Under the pieces are notes generated by a model that saw nothing but the letters and a program-made list of their open reading frames with translations, was not told the DNA's origin and ran no database searches. Shown one piece after another: positions 13,911-22,125 of a stretch of DNA of 64,000 nt. Positions within the stretch are counted from its first letter, which is position 1; every line of letters begins with the position of its first letter. Position numbers and translations under genes: made by a program. The stretch spans positions 550,567-614,566 of the forward strand of contig NZ_DAGX01000005.1 in NCBI RefSeq assembly GCF_002498315.1, read 5' to 3'. This DNA comes from Methanofollis sp. UBA420 (GTDB lineage: Archaea; Halobacteriota; Methanomicrobia; Methanomicrobiales; Methanofollaceae).

Positions 13911-14996
13911 TTATGAATCCTCCAACCCGAAGTGCTCTGTTAATGCATCGAGCGTAAACTTATTTCTCAATTTGTAGGCGCTGTTCTGGTTTGCCGACAG
14001 TCCTTTTACCCAGAATGCCTGATCTTCCGGGACCGTTCGCATCCATTCAACGCGAACGAAATATTCACAACGATCAGGATCGTCGGGATCATGTTTCAGT
14101 CCTTCACATTTCAGGGGTACATCGAGGATCGATACTTCCTTTTCTCCCTCCATAACGGAAAAATCCCTGACCCGTACGCTCGCGGCCTGTACGGTTCCAA
14201 CCCCCACATACCCTTTCTTCGGGATCATGGCAAAGACACGGGCTCCGGGAAAGAGATTCATGAGCGTTTTGCTATACCATATGCCGCCGCCTGCTGAGGC
14301 GAAACCATATTTTTGCATATCTTTCCATACCGATATACCGTCGCATGCATCGACATTTACGACGAAATCACGGCCGTTCCATGGCTCGCTTTTTTTATTC
14401 GATTTTGTTTTGTCCGATCTCTCCTCGGCCTCCCGCGGATCGATGAGCCAGCTGCGCGAGAGATATTCTGATCCCGCATCTGAAAAAAATCGAAAGAACA
14501 CGGCATTTATCGGGACGTTATAACCTTCGGAGAGATAGTTCAGGATGCGTTCTGTTTCGTTGTCCAGGTCTGAACAGACGATGACCATGTCATGCTCCTG
14601 ATTGATCTCCTCCGGAGGGGAAATGCCAAATTTCTCACCAAAAAGTGATTCAAATTCTGCTTTGTGGAACTCGTTGCAGATCTCTTTCACATCCGCGTAC
14701 GAGAGATCTTTCACCCAGGAGGCATAGTCCAGAACCTGAGCAATCACTTCCCGTGGTGTTCTATCCTTTTTCAATTCGATGACGGTGAGTTTTCCTGTGG
14801 GATCTATCCCGAGCATATCGATATACTTTCCAAAACCTGTCGGGACCTGCCTGCCGAGCAACAACAGGTCGTCGTCAAGGATGGAGAGGTCTTCACAGAG
14901 TATGTCTTCAAGCCGTTTTTCTGAGTCAATGGAAGAATACTCAATTTTTTTGACGATATCAGATGAAATATTCCACAGGGAGACTTCAATCGGCAT
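13911..14996 (-). CDS. NucS/DUF91-like PD-(D/E)xK nuclease domain protein, AT-richer than neighbours
   Basis: The N-terminal third of this 361-residue protein matches the NucS-type nuclease fold: ERRLED-like LEDILCEDLSILDD, LLLGRQVPTGFGKYIDMLGID, then TVIELKKDRTPREVIAQVLD with the E-x-K catalytic pair and ASWVKDLSYADV. The middle has HDMVIVCSDLDNETERILNYL. The C-terminal part, with ARVFAMIPKKGYVGVGTV, is unassigned. It lacks the N-terminal DNA-binding half of canonical archaeal NucS. Base composition is visibly lower in GC than the flanks, which suggests transfer; defence or repair is possible. It stands alone between the HD gene and tRNA-Gly. Confidence 0.7.
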   Translation of the reverse strand: MPIEVSLWNISSDIVKKIEYSSIDSEKRLEDILCEDLSILDDDLLLLGRQVPTGFGKYIDMLGIDPTGKLTVIELKKDRTPREVIAQVLDYASWVKDLSYADVKEICNEFHKAEFESLFGEKFGISPPEEINQEHDMVIVCSDLDNETERILNYLSEGYNVPINAVFFRFFSDAGSEYLSRSWLIDPREAEERSDKTKSNKKSEPWNGRDFVVNVDACDGISVWKDMQKYGFASAGGGIWYSKTLMNLFPGARVFAMIPKKGYVGVGTVQAASVRVRDFSVMEGEKEVSILDVPLKCEGLKHDPDDPDRCEYFVRVEWMRTVPEDQAFWVKGLSANQNSAYKLRNKFTLDALTEHFGLEDS

Positions 14997-15179
14997 GATA
15001 GTCTCATTTCTGAGATGTCGTTATTTAGGATTTCTGGTTTCAGCTGGCACTGCCCTCACCACCGATGGCATGGAGACTCAAATCCACGGAAAAATGATGA
15101 TCACAAAATCTCGAAAACGGAGAAAGAAGAGCCATGAAACGACCCGGTCGTGCAGGGTATATCACAGGGCCGCCTATTA

Positions 15180-15250
15180 TGCGATAGCCGGGATTCGAAC
15201 CCGAGTTAGTGGCTTGGGAAGCCACTGTCCTACCACTAGACTACTATCGC
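15180..15250 (-). tRNA. tRNA-Gly (CCC)
   Basis: The reverse strand folds as a standard cloverleaf: acceptor GCGATAG paired with CTATCGC, anticodon stem GTGGC/GCCAC around the loop TTCCCAA (anticodon CCC), and T-arm CGGGTTCGAATCCCG. The discriminator base is A at 15180 and CCA is not encoded. It reads GGG glycine codons. The AT-richer nuclease gene lies downstream of its 3' end, but I found no duplicated 3' end that would mark an attachment site. Confidence 0.95.
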
Positions 15251-15288
15251 AGGTACCATACACTCTTGCCCGTCAAAGATATTAAAGG

Positions 15289-18270
15289 TTATTTCCCCGC
15301 CGCCTTTGCTTTCCGCAGGACGACGACCATCGCCGCGCCCTCGCCCGGACTGCCGGCCACGCGGTCCGCGGCCGCGATGCTCCCGCCATAGCGCTCGACA
15401 AGCATCTTCACGATCCAGAGGCCGAGGCCCTTGCCCGAGGCCCGTGTTGAGTTCCGGACAAAACGCTCGAAGACACGCACCTTCTGGTCGTCGGGGATGC
15501 CCGGACCATTGTCCGCGACCGTCACCGCCACCTCGCCGTTTCTGTCCGCCACCGTGATCCAGATCGTGACCCCGGTGCCGCCGAACTTCACCGCGTTCCC
15601 GATCAGGTTCGCGAAGACCTCGGAGAGGAGTTCGTCCGCCTCGACGATGCCGTCAGTCCCGCCGTACCTGACGTCCACGTCGGAAAAGACGGCGACCTGC
15701 CCCCGGATCACGCGGTCCAGCGGGATGGGCTCGACCCTCGTCCGCCGCCTGCTCATTGTCCGGTAGGTCGAGACATTCGTGATGATCTCCGCGCTCTGCC
15801 TGATGCCGGCAAGCACTCCCTTTGCCAGCGCCTCCTCCCTGCCGGAGAGCATCGAGGCCAGGAGACTGCTGTACCCCATCGCCACGGCATTCGCGTTGTT
15901 GATGTCGTGGGTCATGATGTCCAGGTACAGGTTCGCCTCCTCGCTCGCCCGCTCGCGTTCGGCCCGCAGGACCGCCCTCTGGATGGCAGGGCCAATCGAA
16001 CGCCCGGCCACGGCAAGGAAAGATTCCTCTTTGTCGGAAAACGGGTGATCGCCCCCGACAGTCATGACGCCGAGACGCTCCTGCCCGGCAAGGAGGGGCA
16101 CCGCAACCGCGGCTGCAAACTGTTCGGCGGCCCAGGCGGGCAGGGTCCCCTCCGCGACCGGCGAGACGGCCGGGACGGCAGCGGCGTCGGGGACGCCGTA
16201 CTGGCAGACGAGCGATGCAGTCGCCCCACCCGATTCGTCGATAAGATGGATAGCCCCGCCGTCGAGACCAGAGGTCTGGAGCACAGTCTGCAGCATCGCC
16301 CCGAGCATGGCGGAGAGAGAGGAGGACGAGACCGAGATGCCCCCGATCTCCGAGAGAAAAGAGAGTTCCCTGTTGCGTTCGAGGAGTTCGCGTTCAGTCT
16401 CCTTCAGGGTGGTGATGTCTGCCAGGGAGACGATGCTCGTGAGGGTCCCCGGAATGAGTGCCGCGGTGAGGAGGACATCGCGCGTCTGCCCCTCACGGTC
16501 CTGCAACTGCACCTCGTACGTCGAGGGCGCCCCTGTCCCATACCGCCTCTGTGCATGGTAGCGCCGCGTGACCTCCGCGGCCGGGCCGGTGAAGAGAGTG
16601 GACCAGACACTCTTCCCGACCAGGTCGGCCGGGTCGTACCCGAAGAAGGGGCCGAACCGGGAGTTCACGTGGGTGACCGTGCCGGCCTCGTCGATGACCA
16701 TCGTCGCCGTGCCCGTGGCCTCGAAGACCGTGCGGTAGAGATTTTCAGAACGGGCCAGGTCCTCGGCATACCATTTTCTCTGCAGGAGCGTCCACATCTC
16801 ACCCATCAAGAGGGCGAGTTGCCTGGCGTCGGCATCGTCGTACGGCCCGGCCTTGTTCGCCACCCCGGCGACCGCAACGATCCGCCGCCCGGAAAAGACC
16901 GGGACACTCAGGAACCGCCGGATCGGAGGGTGGCCCGGCGGCGTGCCCTTCTTGAGGGGGGAGGGTGCGGCATAGTCGTTCACGATGACCGTGCGGCGCT
17001 GCCTGACCGGTTCCCCCCATAGCCCGGTCTGTTCAAGGGGGTACACCTTCGGCGGGTCTCTCACCCGGCACTGTTCCCGCGCCTTCTGTGACCAGGACTG
17101 GATCGTCAGGACCGACTCGTCCTCATTGAGAAAGGCGACGTACCCGATCTCGCTGCCGGTGAGAGAGATCCCGCTCTCCAGGGCATAGTCGGCGATCGCC
17201 CTGACAGGTGCACCGTCCATCCCGTTCAGCCTGACAAGCGCCTCAAGCCTCTGCTCTTCGAGGCGGATCGCCTCCTCGACCGTCTTTCTGGCGGTGATGT
17301 CCCGCCCGTAGATGTTGGCATAGCCCTCGCCTGCCACCGGCACGACCATGCACAGGACAGTCCGTCCGGCGATCGTCACCTCGATCTCCTCGTTTTTCCC
17401 TCCATCCATCGCCCGGGCGACCACAGCGGCGATCAGCACGCGGAAGGGCCGTCCCGCCTCCGTATCCCAGATGGACTCCAGGGGTGCGGCGGCCGCGTTG
17501 GCGTACATCATCCTCCCTGCACTATCGACACTGAAGACGGGGTTCGGGTTGTCGCCGGTGAAACGGGCGAGGGCCTCCATCTCCCGCGCCTCCTCCTTCT
17601 GGTCGGAGACATCGAGGAGGGTGCAGGCGACCCTCCCGCCGGGGAGTGAACCGGTGGAGAACCTGACCCAGCGGACGCTGCCGTCCCGTGCGGTCAGCGC
17701 CGCCTCCACCCCCTCCAGGGATTCACCTTCCCGGATTGCCGTCGCGGCGCTCTCCCCGGCCGCTGCATCCGGGAACAGGGACGAAATCGACCGCCCGACC
17801 ATGTCGTCCGGGGAGAAGCCGAGCATGCCGGCGGCGGCGCGGTTCGCGGCAAGCACGGCCTGGGCCTCCCGGTCGACGATCAGGATCCCGCCCCCGGAGT
17901 GCTCGAAGATCCCGTGGTAGTCCTGCGCCAGGCCCGAGATCCGCGCCGACAAAAGGGCGAGGAGGAGGGAGACGGCGGCAATGACGACGGCGCGGCCTGC
18001 CGCTTCGATAAAGACAGGCGACGCCGTGCCGAAGAAAAATGCAATGACCAGGAGATAGGCGACGAGGAGGGCCGCCGTCATCGCAACGCCCTTCCAGCCG
18101 TACCAGCAGACCGCAAGGATGACCGGGACGAAGAAGAGATGGGCGACAACGGTCGTCACGCCGAACGACGCCGCAAAGACCGTGGCGGCGAGGGCGCCGC
18201 CTGTCGCGGCGAGGAGGACAGGCAGTTTCCATGGCCAGGCATGGAATGCTGAGAGCAAATCGTGTGCCAT
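15289..18270 (-). CDS. orphan membrane sensor histidine kinase with multiple PAS and GAF domains
   Basis: This protein of 993 residues starts with four predicted membrane helices (about 15-112), then PAS domains (about 118 onward, GIFEHSGGGILIVDREAQAV; a second from about residue 240), a GAF domain (about 365-500), a third PAS (about 510-640) and a second GAF (about 650-770). The dimerisation histidine is His788 in LDIMTHDINNANAV, followed by an HATPase domain with FANLIGNAVKFGG, VADNGPGIP and GKGLGLWIVKML. No response regulator is adjacent. The frame extends to 18414, but I chose 18270 because earlier residues overlap the divergent S15 leader and look non-coding. The ligand is unknown. Confidence 0.88.
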   Translation of the reverse strand: MAHDLLSAFHAWPWKLPVLLAATGGALAATVFAASFGVTTVVAHLFFVPVILAVCWYGWKGVAMTAALLVAYLLVIAFFFGTASPVFIEAAGRAVVIAAVSLLLALLSARISGLAQDYHGIFEHSGGGILIVDREAQAVLAANRAAAGMLGFSPDDMVGRSISSLFPDAAAGESAATAIREGESLEGVEAALTARDGSVRWVRFSTGSLPGGRVACTLLDVSDQKEEAREMEALARFTGDNPNPVFSVDSAGRMMYANAAAAPLESIWDTEAGRPFRVLIAAVVARAMDGGKNEEIEVTIAGRTVLCMVVPVAGEGYANIYGRDITARKTVEEAIRLEEQRLEALVRLNGMDGAPVRAIADYALESGISLTGSEIGYVAFLNEDESVLTIQSWSQKAREQCRVRDPPKVYPLEQTGLWGEPVRQRRTVIVNDYAAPSPLKKGTPPGHPPIRRFLSVPVFSGRRIVAVAGVANKAGPYDDADARQLALLMGEMWTLLQRKWYAEDLARSENLYRTVFEATGTATMVIDEAGTVTHVNSRFGPFFGYDPADLVGKSVWSTLFTGPAAEVTRRYHAQRRYGTGAPSTYEVQLQDREGQTRDVLLTAALIPGTLTSIVSLADITTLKETERELLERNRELSFLSEIGGISVSSSSLSAMLGAMLQTVLQTSGLDGGAIHLIDESGGATASLVCQYGVPDAAAVPAVSPVAEGTLPAWAAEQFAAAVAVPLLAGQERLGVMTVGGDHPFSDKEESFLAVAGRSIGPAIQRAVLRAERERASEEANLYLDIMTHDINNANAVAMGYSSLLASMLSGREEALAKGVLAGIRQSAEIITNVSTYRTMSRRRTRVEPIPLDRVIRGQVAVFSDVDVRYGGTDGIVEADELLSEVFANLIGNAVKFGGTGVTIWITVADRNGEVAVTVADNGPGIPDDQKVRVFERFVRNSTRASGKGLGLWIVKMLVERYGGSIAAADRVAGSPGEGAAMVVVLRKAKAAGK

Positions 18271-18360
18271 GCGGTCCGTCTGCAGGAATAGTCCCACAAC
18301 GGCGGCATTAAAGGTTATGATCCGGGCCGGCGACAGCCTTAATACCGCGCAGGTGGATGA

Positions 18361-18501
18361 ATAACCAGCACGTTTCTGTGCTGGCTGACGTAAGTCCGAC
18401 GTGCCCGATGGCATGGCCGAAATGGCTCGGGATTACCGAAAAGTCAGTAGAAGTACTTTCTGCTCTTTTCTGGACTTACTCTGTCATTTGAGAGGTAGAT
18501 C
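18361..18501 (+). other. leader region of the S15 operon with a strong hairpin
   Basis: This gap before the S15 gene contains a perfect 7-bp stem, CCAGCAC/GTGCTGG (18365-18384), then further self-complementary tracts around 18444-18475. It could be the 5' leader of the S15 mRNA, part of a promoter, or a small RNA. I could not fit it to box C/D or H/ACA consensus. AGAGGTAGATC at 18490-18500 is the ribosome binding site. Confidence 0.35.
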
Positions 18502-18960
18502 ATGGCACGAATGCATGCACGAAGGAGAGGCAAGTCCTGTTCCGTCGCCCCATACCGCACTGAAGCACCCGAGTGGTGCGGCATGTCGGCAGACGAAGCC
18601 GTGAAGATTGTTGTCGACCTTCGCAAAAAGGGCAACTCCAGCAGCGAGATCGGGTTCATCCTCAGGGACAAGTACGGCGTCTCTGATGTCAAACTCGTGG
18701 CAGGCAAGAAGATCGGCGAGATCCTCGAGGAACACAACCTCGGGTCGGACCTCCCGGAGGACCTCCGCAACCTGATCGCCAAGGCGCTCGGGATGAGGAA
18801 GCACCTTGCCGAGAACAAAAACGACCTTCACAACAAGCGGCAGCTCCAGCTCACCGAGTCCAAGGTGCGCCGCCTGGTGAGGTACTACACGACAAGCGGA
18901 AAGCTCGAGAAGGGCTGGACCTACAAACCGGAGACTGCCGAGATTCTCCTCTCCAGATAA
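18502..18960 (+). CDS. rps15: 30S ribosomal protein S15 (uS15)
   Basis: The 152-residue protein begins MARMHARRRGKSCSVAPYRT and has the archaeal/eukaryal N-terminal extension, then GNSSSEIGFILRDKYGV and the 16S-binding helices (AKALGMRKHLAENKNDLHNKR, LTESKVRRLVRYY). It binds the central domain of 16S rRNA early in 30S assembly. AGAGGTAGATC precedes the ATG. It is followed after 3 bases by the recJ-like gene, then Pcc1 and S3Ae, the conserved archaeal order linking translation, replication and tRNA modification. Confidence 0.97.
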   Translation: MARMHARRRGKSCSVAPYRTEAPEWCGMSADEAVKIVVDLRKKGNSSSEIGFILRDKYGVSDVKLVAGKKIGEILEEHNLGSDLPEDLRNLIAKALGMRKHLAENKNDLHNKRQLQLTESKVRRLVRYYTTSGKLEKGWTYKPETAEILLSR

Positions 18961-18963
18961 GTT

Positions 18964-20178
18964 ATGTCCATTCAGGCCGCTGCTGAACGGGTGGCAGGGA
19001 AGATCCGTGCCACCGACTTTGTCGAGGTCTACGCGCACCATGACGCCGACGGGATCGCCGCAGGGGCGATCCTCGCTCAGGCCATGCTCCGCGCGGGCCT
19101 GCGTTTTCGGCTGCGGATACGGCAGGGCATCAGGGCCGACGAGATCGGGCACCCTGAATCGACCCTGCTCTGCGACCTCGGGGCCGGCCTTGCCGACCTG
19201 CCGGAGAGCACGATGGTCGTCGACCATCACGTCCCCCACTTCACCGGGGAGTTCCACGTCAACCCGCACCTTGCGGGCCTCGACGGGGAACAGGAGCTCT
19301 CGGCATCGGGCGCGGCCTACCTGGTCGCCCAGGCGCTCGGGGACAACCGCGACCTTGCAGGGCTTGCTGTCCTCGGCATGATCGGGGACGGCCAGCAGTT
19401 CTCCGGCACCAACAGGGAGATCCTGAACGAGGGGATCGCCAACGGCTTCATCAGCCCGGAAAGAGGGCTCCTCCTTCCGGGAAACACGCTGCACGAAGCT
19501 CTTGAAACGGCGGTCACCCCGTACATCAGCGGTCTCAGCGGGAACGACGACGCCGTGACCCGCATCCTCGACGCCGCAACAGGCGAGGAAGAGGTGGCCG
19601 ACGACGTCCTCCTCTCCCTCCTCGTGCTGGATGCCGGGGCTGACGCGGCACCGTCGGTCTTCTCCCGCGTGTACGGCGACCGTTACCGGCTGGAACGCGA
19701 GGTGATCGAGGACGCACGCACCCTTGCCGCCGTCATCGACGGCTGCGGCCAGCAGGGCCGCGGCGGACTTGCGGCATCGGTCTGCCTCAGGGCCCCGGAG
19801 TGCGTTCCTGAGGCCATGGAAGTCGCAGGGGCCTTCAGGCGCCGGGTGCTCGACGCACTCGCCGCCAGGAAGGCCGACGACGCCGGGACGATCTACGAGG
19901 TTTCCGACGCCGTCGCGGCAAGCGGCGTTGCCGACTGCCTCGCCTACGACCTCAAGCAGACCGGGCCGGTCGCGGTGATCGCACCGGCCGGGGATGTCTG
20001 GCAGGTCTCGGCACGCTGTCCGCCGGGCGTGGAGACCGACCTCGAGGAGATCCTCAGGACGGTCGCCGCGCAGACCGGCGGGACAGGCGGCGGTCACAGG
20101 AACCGCGGTGGCGCACGCATCCCGGCCGACCGGATCGGCGAGTTCAGGAAGGAGTTCGCCAGGATGGTGGCCGCATGA
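18964..20178 (+). CDS. archaeal RecJ-like DHH phosphoesterase (GAN candidate)
   Basis: This 404-residue protein has the DHH motifs YAHHDADGIAAGAIL, TLLCDLGAGL, MVVDHHVPHF and AVLGMIGDGQ, and a C-terminal DHHA1-like GGTGGGHRNRGGARI that contacts nucleic acid. Archaeal RecJ proteins are single-strand-specific exonucleases; the copy beside S15 in Thermococcales binds GINS and the replisome, and the position here is the same. The start follows the S15 stop by 3 bases. Its last 4 bases overlap the Pcc1 start (ATGA), so translation is coupled. DNA versus RNA substrate cannot be decided from sequence. Confidence 0.88.
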   Translation: MSIQAAAERVAGKIRATDFVEVYAHHDADGIAAGAILAQAMLRAGLRFRLRIRQGIRADEIGHPESTLLCDLGAGLADLPESTMVVDHHVPHFTGEFHVNPHLAGLDGEQELSASGAAYLVAQALGDNRDLAGLAVLGMIGDGQQFSGTNREILNEGIANGFISPERGLLLPGNTLHEALETAVTPYISGLSGNDDAVTRILDAATGEEEVADDVLLSLLVLDAGADAAPSVFSRVYGDRYRLEREVIEDARTLAAVIDGCGQQGRGGLAASVCLRAPECVPEAMEVAGAFRRRVLDALAARKADDAGTIYEVSDAVAASGVADCLAYDLKQTGPVAVIAPAGDVWQVSARCPPGVETDLEEILRTVAAQTGGTGGGHRNRGGARIPADRIGEFRKEFARMVAA

Positions 20179-20417
20179 TCCGGATCGAGGGCACCATCAC
20201 GACCGGGAGCGCACGTGCAGAGTGCGTCGCCGGCGCCCTCGCCCCCGACAACCTCTCCGGCATGGAGACGGCGGCCGCGGGCGACGACGCGGTCGTCACC
20301 GGGATCCGGGGCGAACACCTGCGGTCGGTGACGGCGTCGGTGGACGACTACCTGATGAACCTCGCCATCGCAGAGGAGGTCTGTTCGTACCTCCTCGAGA
20401 AAGCGGGCAGGGCCTGA
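20175..20417 (+). CDS. pcc1: KEOPS complex subunit Pcc1
   Basis: Pcc1 is the small dimerisation subunit of KEOPS, which transfers threonylcarbamoyl to A37 of tRNAs using the intermediate made by Sua5. The 80-residue protein has IEGTITTGSARAECVAGALAPDNL, VVTGIRGEHLRSVTASVDDYL and a C-terminal amphipathic helix, the family pattern. It overlaps recJ by ATGA and is 63 bp before the S3Ae gene. The Sua5-like gene is at the left end of the window, so both ends of the t6A pathway are represented; Kae1-Bud32 and Cgi121 are not in view. Confidence 0.9.
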   Translation: MIRIEGTITTGSARAECVAGALAPDNLSGMETAAAGDDAVVTGIRGEHLRSVTASVDDYLMNLAIAEEVCSYLLEKAGRA

Positions 20418-20480
20418 AAGAGCGACATAACTCTCTGGAAAAGAGGATACGGAATTTAATTCAAATAATCTGGTGATTTC

Positions 20481-21083
20481 ATGGCAAAGAGAAAGCAGGT
20501 TGGAAAGAGAGTCGAAGGCTGGAAGGCCAAGTCCTGGTACAAGGTCTACGGTCCCGAAGCATTCGGCAAGACCTATATCGGCGACACGATCTCCGCTGAC
20601 CCCTCCCTCGTGATGGGCCGCGTGATGCAGACCACGCTCGGCGAGATCTCGCAGGACTACGCGAAGCAGCACATCAAGATGCGCTTCAGGGTGAACAACG
20701 TCGCCGGCGACGCGGCCTATACCGAGTTCGTCGGACACGAGATCACCCGCGACTACATGCGCGGGCTCGTAAAGAGAAAGACCTCCAGGATCGACTCCAT
20801 CATCCTCGTCCCCACGAAGGACGGCAAGAAGGTCCGCCTCACCATCACGTGCTTCACCATCAACAGGGCGAACTTCAGCCAGGTGCACGAGATCAGGGCA
20901 GTGACGATGAAGAGCGTCCTTGAACAGGCGGCCCAGGCCTCCTTCGACGAATTCTCGAAGGCTGTCGTCTCGGGCGAGACTGCCAAGGAAGTCTTCAAGC
21001 TGATCAAGCCGATCTTCCCGGTCCGCCGGGTCGAGATCATCAAGTCCAAGCTCGAGACCGCGCCCATCGTGGTCGCGGCCTGA
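20481..21083 (+). CDS. rps3ae: 30S ribosomal protein S3Ae (eS1)
   Basis: The 200-residue protein begins MAKRKQVGKRVEGWKAKSWY and contains FGKTYIGDTISADPSLVMGR, HIKMRFRVNNVAGD, GHEITRDYMRGLVKRKTSRID and FPVRRVEIIKSKLE, all typical of the archaeal/eukaryal-specific eS1 near the mRNA exit of the small subunit. GGTGAT lies 5 nt before the ATG. An AT-rich segment (GGAATTTAATTCAAATAATC) upstream could be its own promoter, so it may be both read through from S15 and separately transcribed. A T-tract follows the stop. Confidence 0.97.
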   Translation: MAKRKQVGKRVEGWKAKSWYKVYGPEAFGKTYIGDTISADPSLVMGRVMQTTLGEISQDYAKQHIKMRFRVNNVAGDAAYTEFVGHEITRDYMRGLVKRKTSRIDSIILVPTKDGKKVRLTITCFTINRANFSQVHEIRAVTMKSVLEQAAQASFDEFSKAVVSGETAKEVFKLIKPIFPVRRVEIIKSKLETAPIVVAA

Positions 21084-21090
21084 ACACCCA

Positions 21091-21096
21091 TTTTTT
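21091..21096 (+). terminator. T-tract terminator after S3Ae
   Basis: Six T residues start 8 bases after the S3Ae stop, in the form CCCATTTTTTAT. Archaeal RNA polymerase terminates on such T-rich runs without needing a hairpin. It fits the end of the S15-RecJ-Pcc1-S3Ae transcript. Confidence 0.55.
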
Positions 21097-21267
21097 ATCA
21101 GGACAGAACGGTCCGTAACGGTTCTTCCCGCGGCATGTCCGCGGAGTCTCTCCTGACGTCGGCACATTCATTCCTTTCCCGCAGAATTGCGGCGCATCTC
21201 TTCTCCCGTTCCTGAACGGGCCTTTTGACAAGACTGATAAGGGCGCGGGGTGAGTGTGTACCTGTTC

Positions 21268-22125
21268 ATGGAAGACGGGATTCAGGACTGGATATACCAG
21301 TGTTCATTCCCCGACGGCACCGAACTGCAGGAACATACCCTGAAGACGGGGAATACCATCATCATCGGGGACCGCTGCACGATCGACTACGGGCTGAAAG
21401 GGAAAGACATCGTCGTCTGCGAATTTTGCACTCTCAACGGAAGCATTGTTGCGGACGGTGACGTCAGGATCGACAACTGGTGCGAGATCAACGGCGACGT
21501 GATCGCTGCTGCAGATGCCTATCTCGGGGAAGGGGTGAAGGTCCACGGCAAACTCATCGTTCAGGGCGACCTCGATGTCGGCGACAACGTCCATATCGAG
21601 CGGGGTTTCGAGGCAAAAGGGTGGATCTCGATCAGGAACCCGATGCCGGTGATCGCCTACCTCATCCTCTATGTAATGACCCTCCTGAAGATCGACAACC
21701 CCGACGAGATCGACGACGCCCTGAAGGAGATCTTCGGCGAGGACGAAGACGAAGACGACGAGAACCCCCTGCTCATCCCGCCGTCCTCGAACATCGACAT
21801 GAAGGTCTTCTCCGTCCCGACCATGATGACGATCGGGAACGGCTGCCGCCTCCACGGCAATATCAGGGCCTCCTCGATCATGGTCGGCCGGGACAACACT
21901 ATCTTCGGGAGCCTGCGGGCGAACGGACTTATCAGGGTCGGGGACGGTACGCAGGTCCACGGCAATGTCGAGGGCGGCGAGGAAGTCGCCGTGGCGCCGG
22001 GAGTGCACATCCTCGGCAATGTGAGCGGCAGGACCCTCGCCCTCGACGAGAAAGCCCGTATAGACGGGACGATCCGGGCGCCCGAGGGTGTCAGGTTCGA
22101 GAGAGAAGTGCAGGAGGAAGCATGA
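21268..22125 (+). CDS. bactofilin-like polymer-forming protein with a central hydrophobic segment
   Basis: This 285-residue protein is built from short right-handed beta-helix repeats: GNTIIIGDRCTIDYGL, DGDVRIDNWCEINGDV, EGVKVHGKLIVQGDL, then after a break SIMVGRDNTIFGSLRANGLI and GDGTQVHGNVEGGEEV. Between the two blocks are a hydrophobic stretch (MPVIAYLILYVMTLLKI) that may sit on the membrane and an acidic linker (EDEDEDDENP). Bactofilins polymerise into cytoskeletal fibres; archaeal members are little studied. GGTGAG 13 nt upstream supports the ATG at 21268; a GTG at 21250 is an alternative. It overlaps the next gene by ATGA. Confidence 0.8.
   Translation: MEDGIQDWIYQCSFPDGTELQEHTLKTGNTIIIGDRCTIDYGLKGKDIVVCEFCTLNGSIVADGDVRIDNWCEINGDVIAAADAYLGEGVKVHGKLIVQGDLDVGDNVHIERGFEAKGWISIRNPMPVIAYLILYVMTLLKIDNPDEIDDALKEIFGEDEDEDDENPLLIPPSSNIDMKVFSVPTMMTIGNGCRLHGNIRASSIMVGRDNTIFGSLRANGLIRVGDGTQVHGNVEGGEEVAVAPGVHILGNVSGRTLALDEKARIDGTIRAPEGVRFEREVQEEA

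Noticed and set aside
15040..15250. Possible attachment site from the tRNA-Gly 3' end
   Set aside because: I looked for a second copy of the T-arm/acceptor sequence around 13.8-15.2 kb and saw none; no integrase is present.
18361..18501. Box C/D or H/ACA RNA in the S15 leader
   Set aside because: GGATGAA and CTGA occur but do not match RUGAUGA/CUGA spacing, and no H/ACA hairpin pair with an ACA end was clear.
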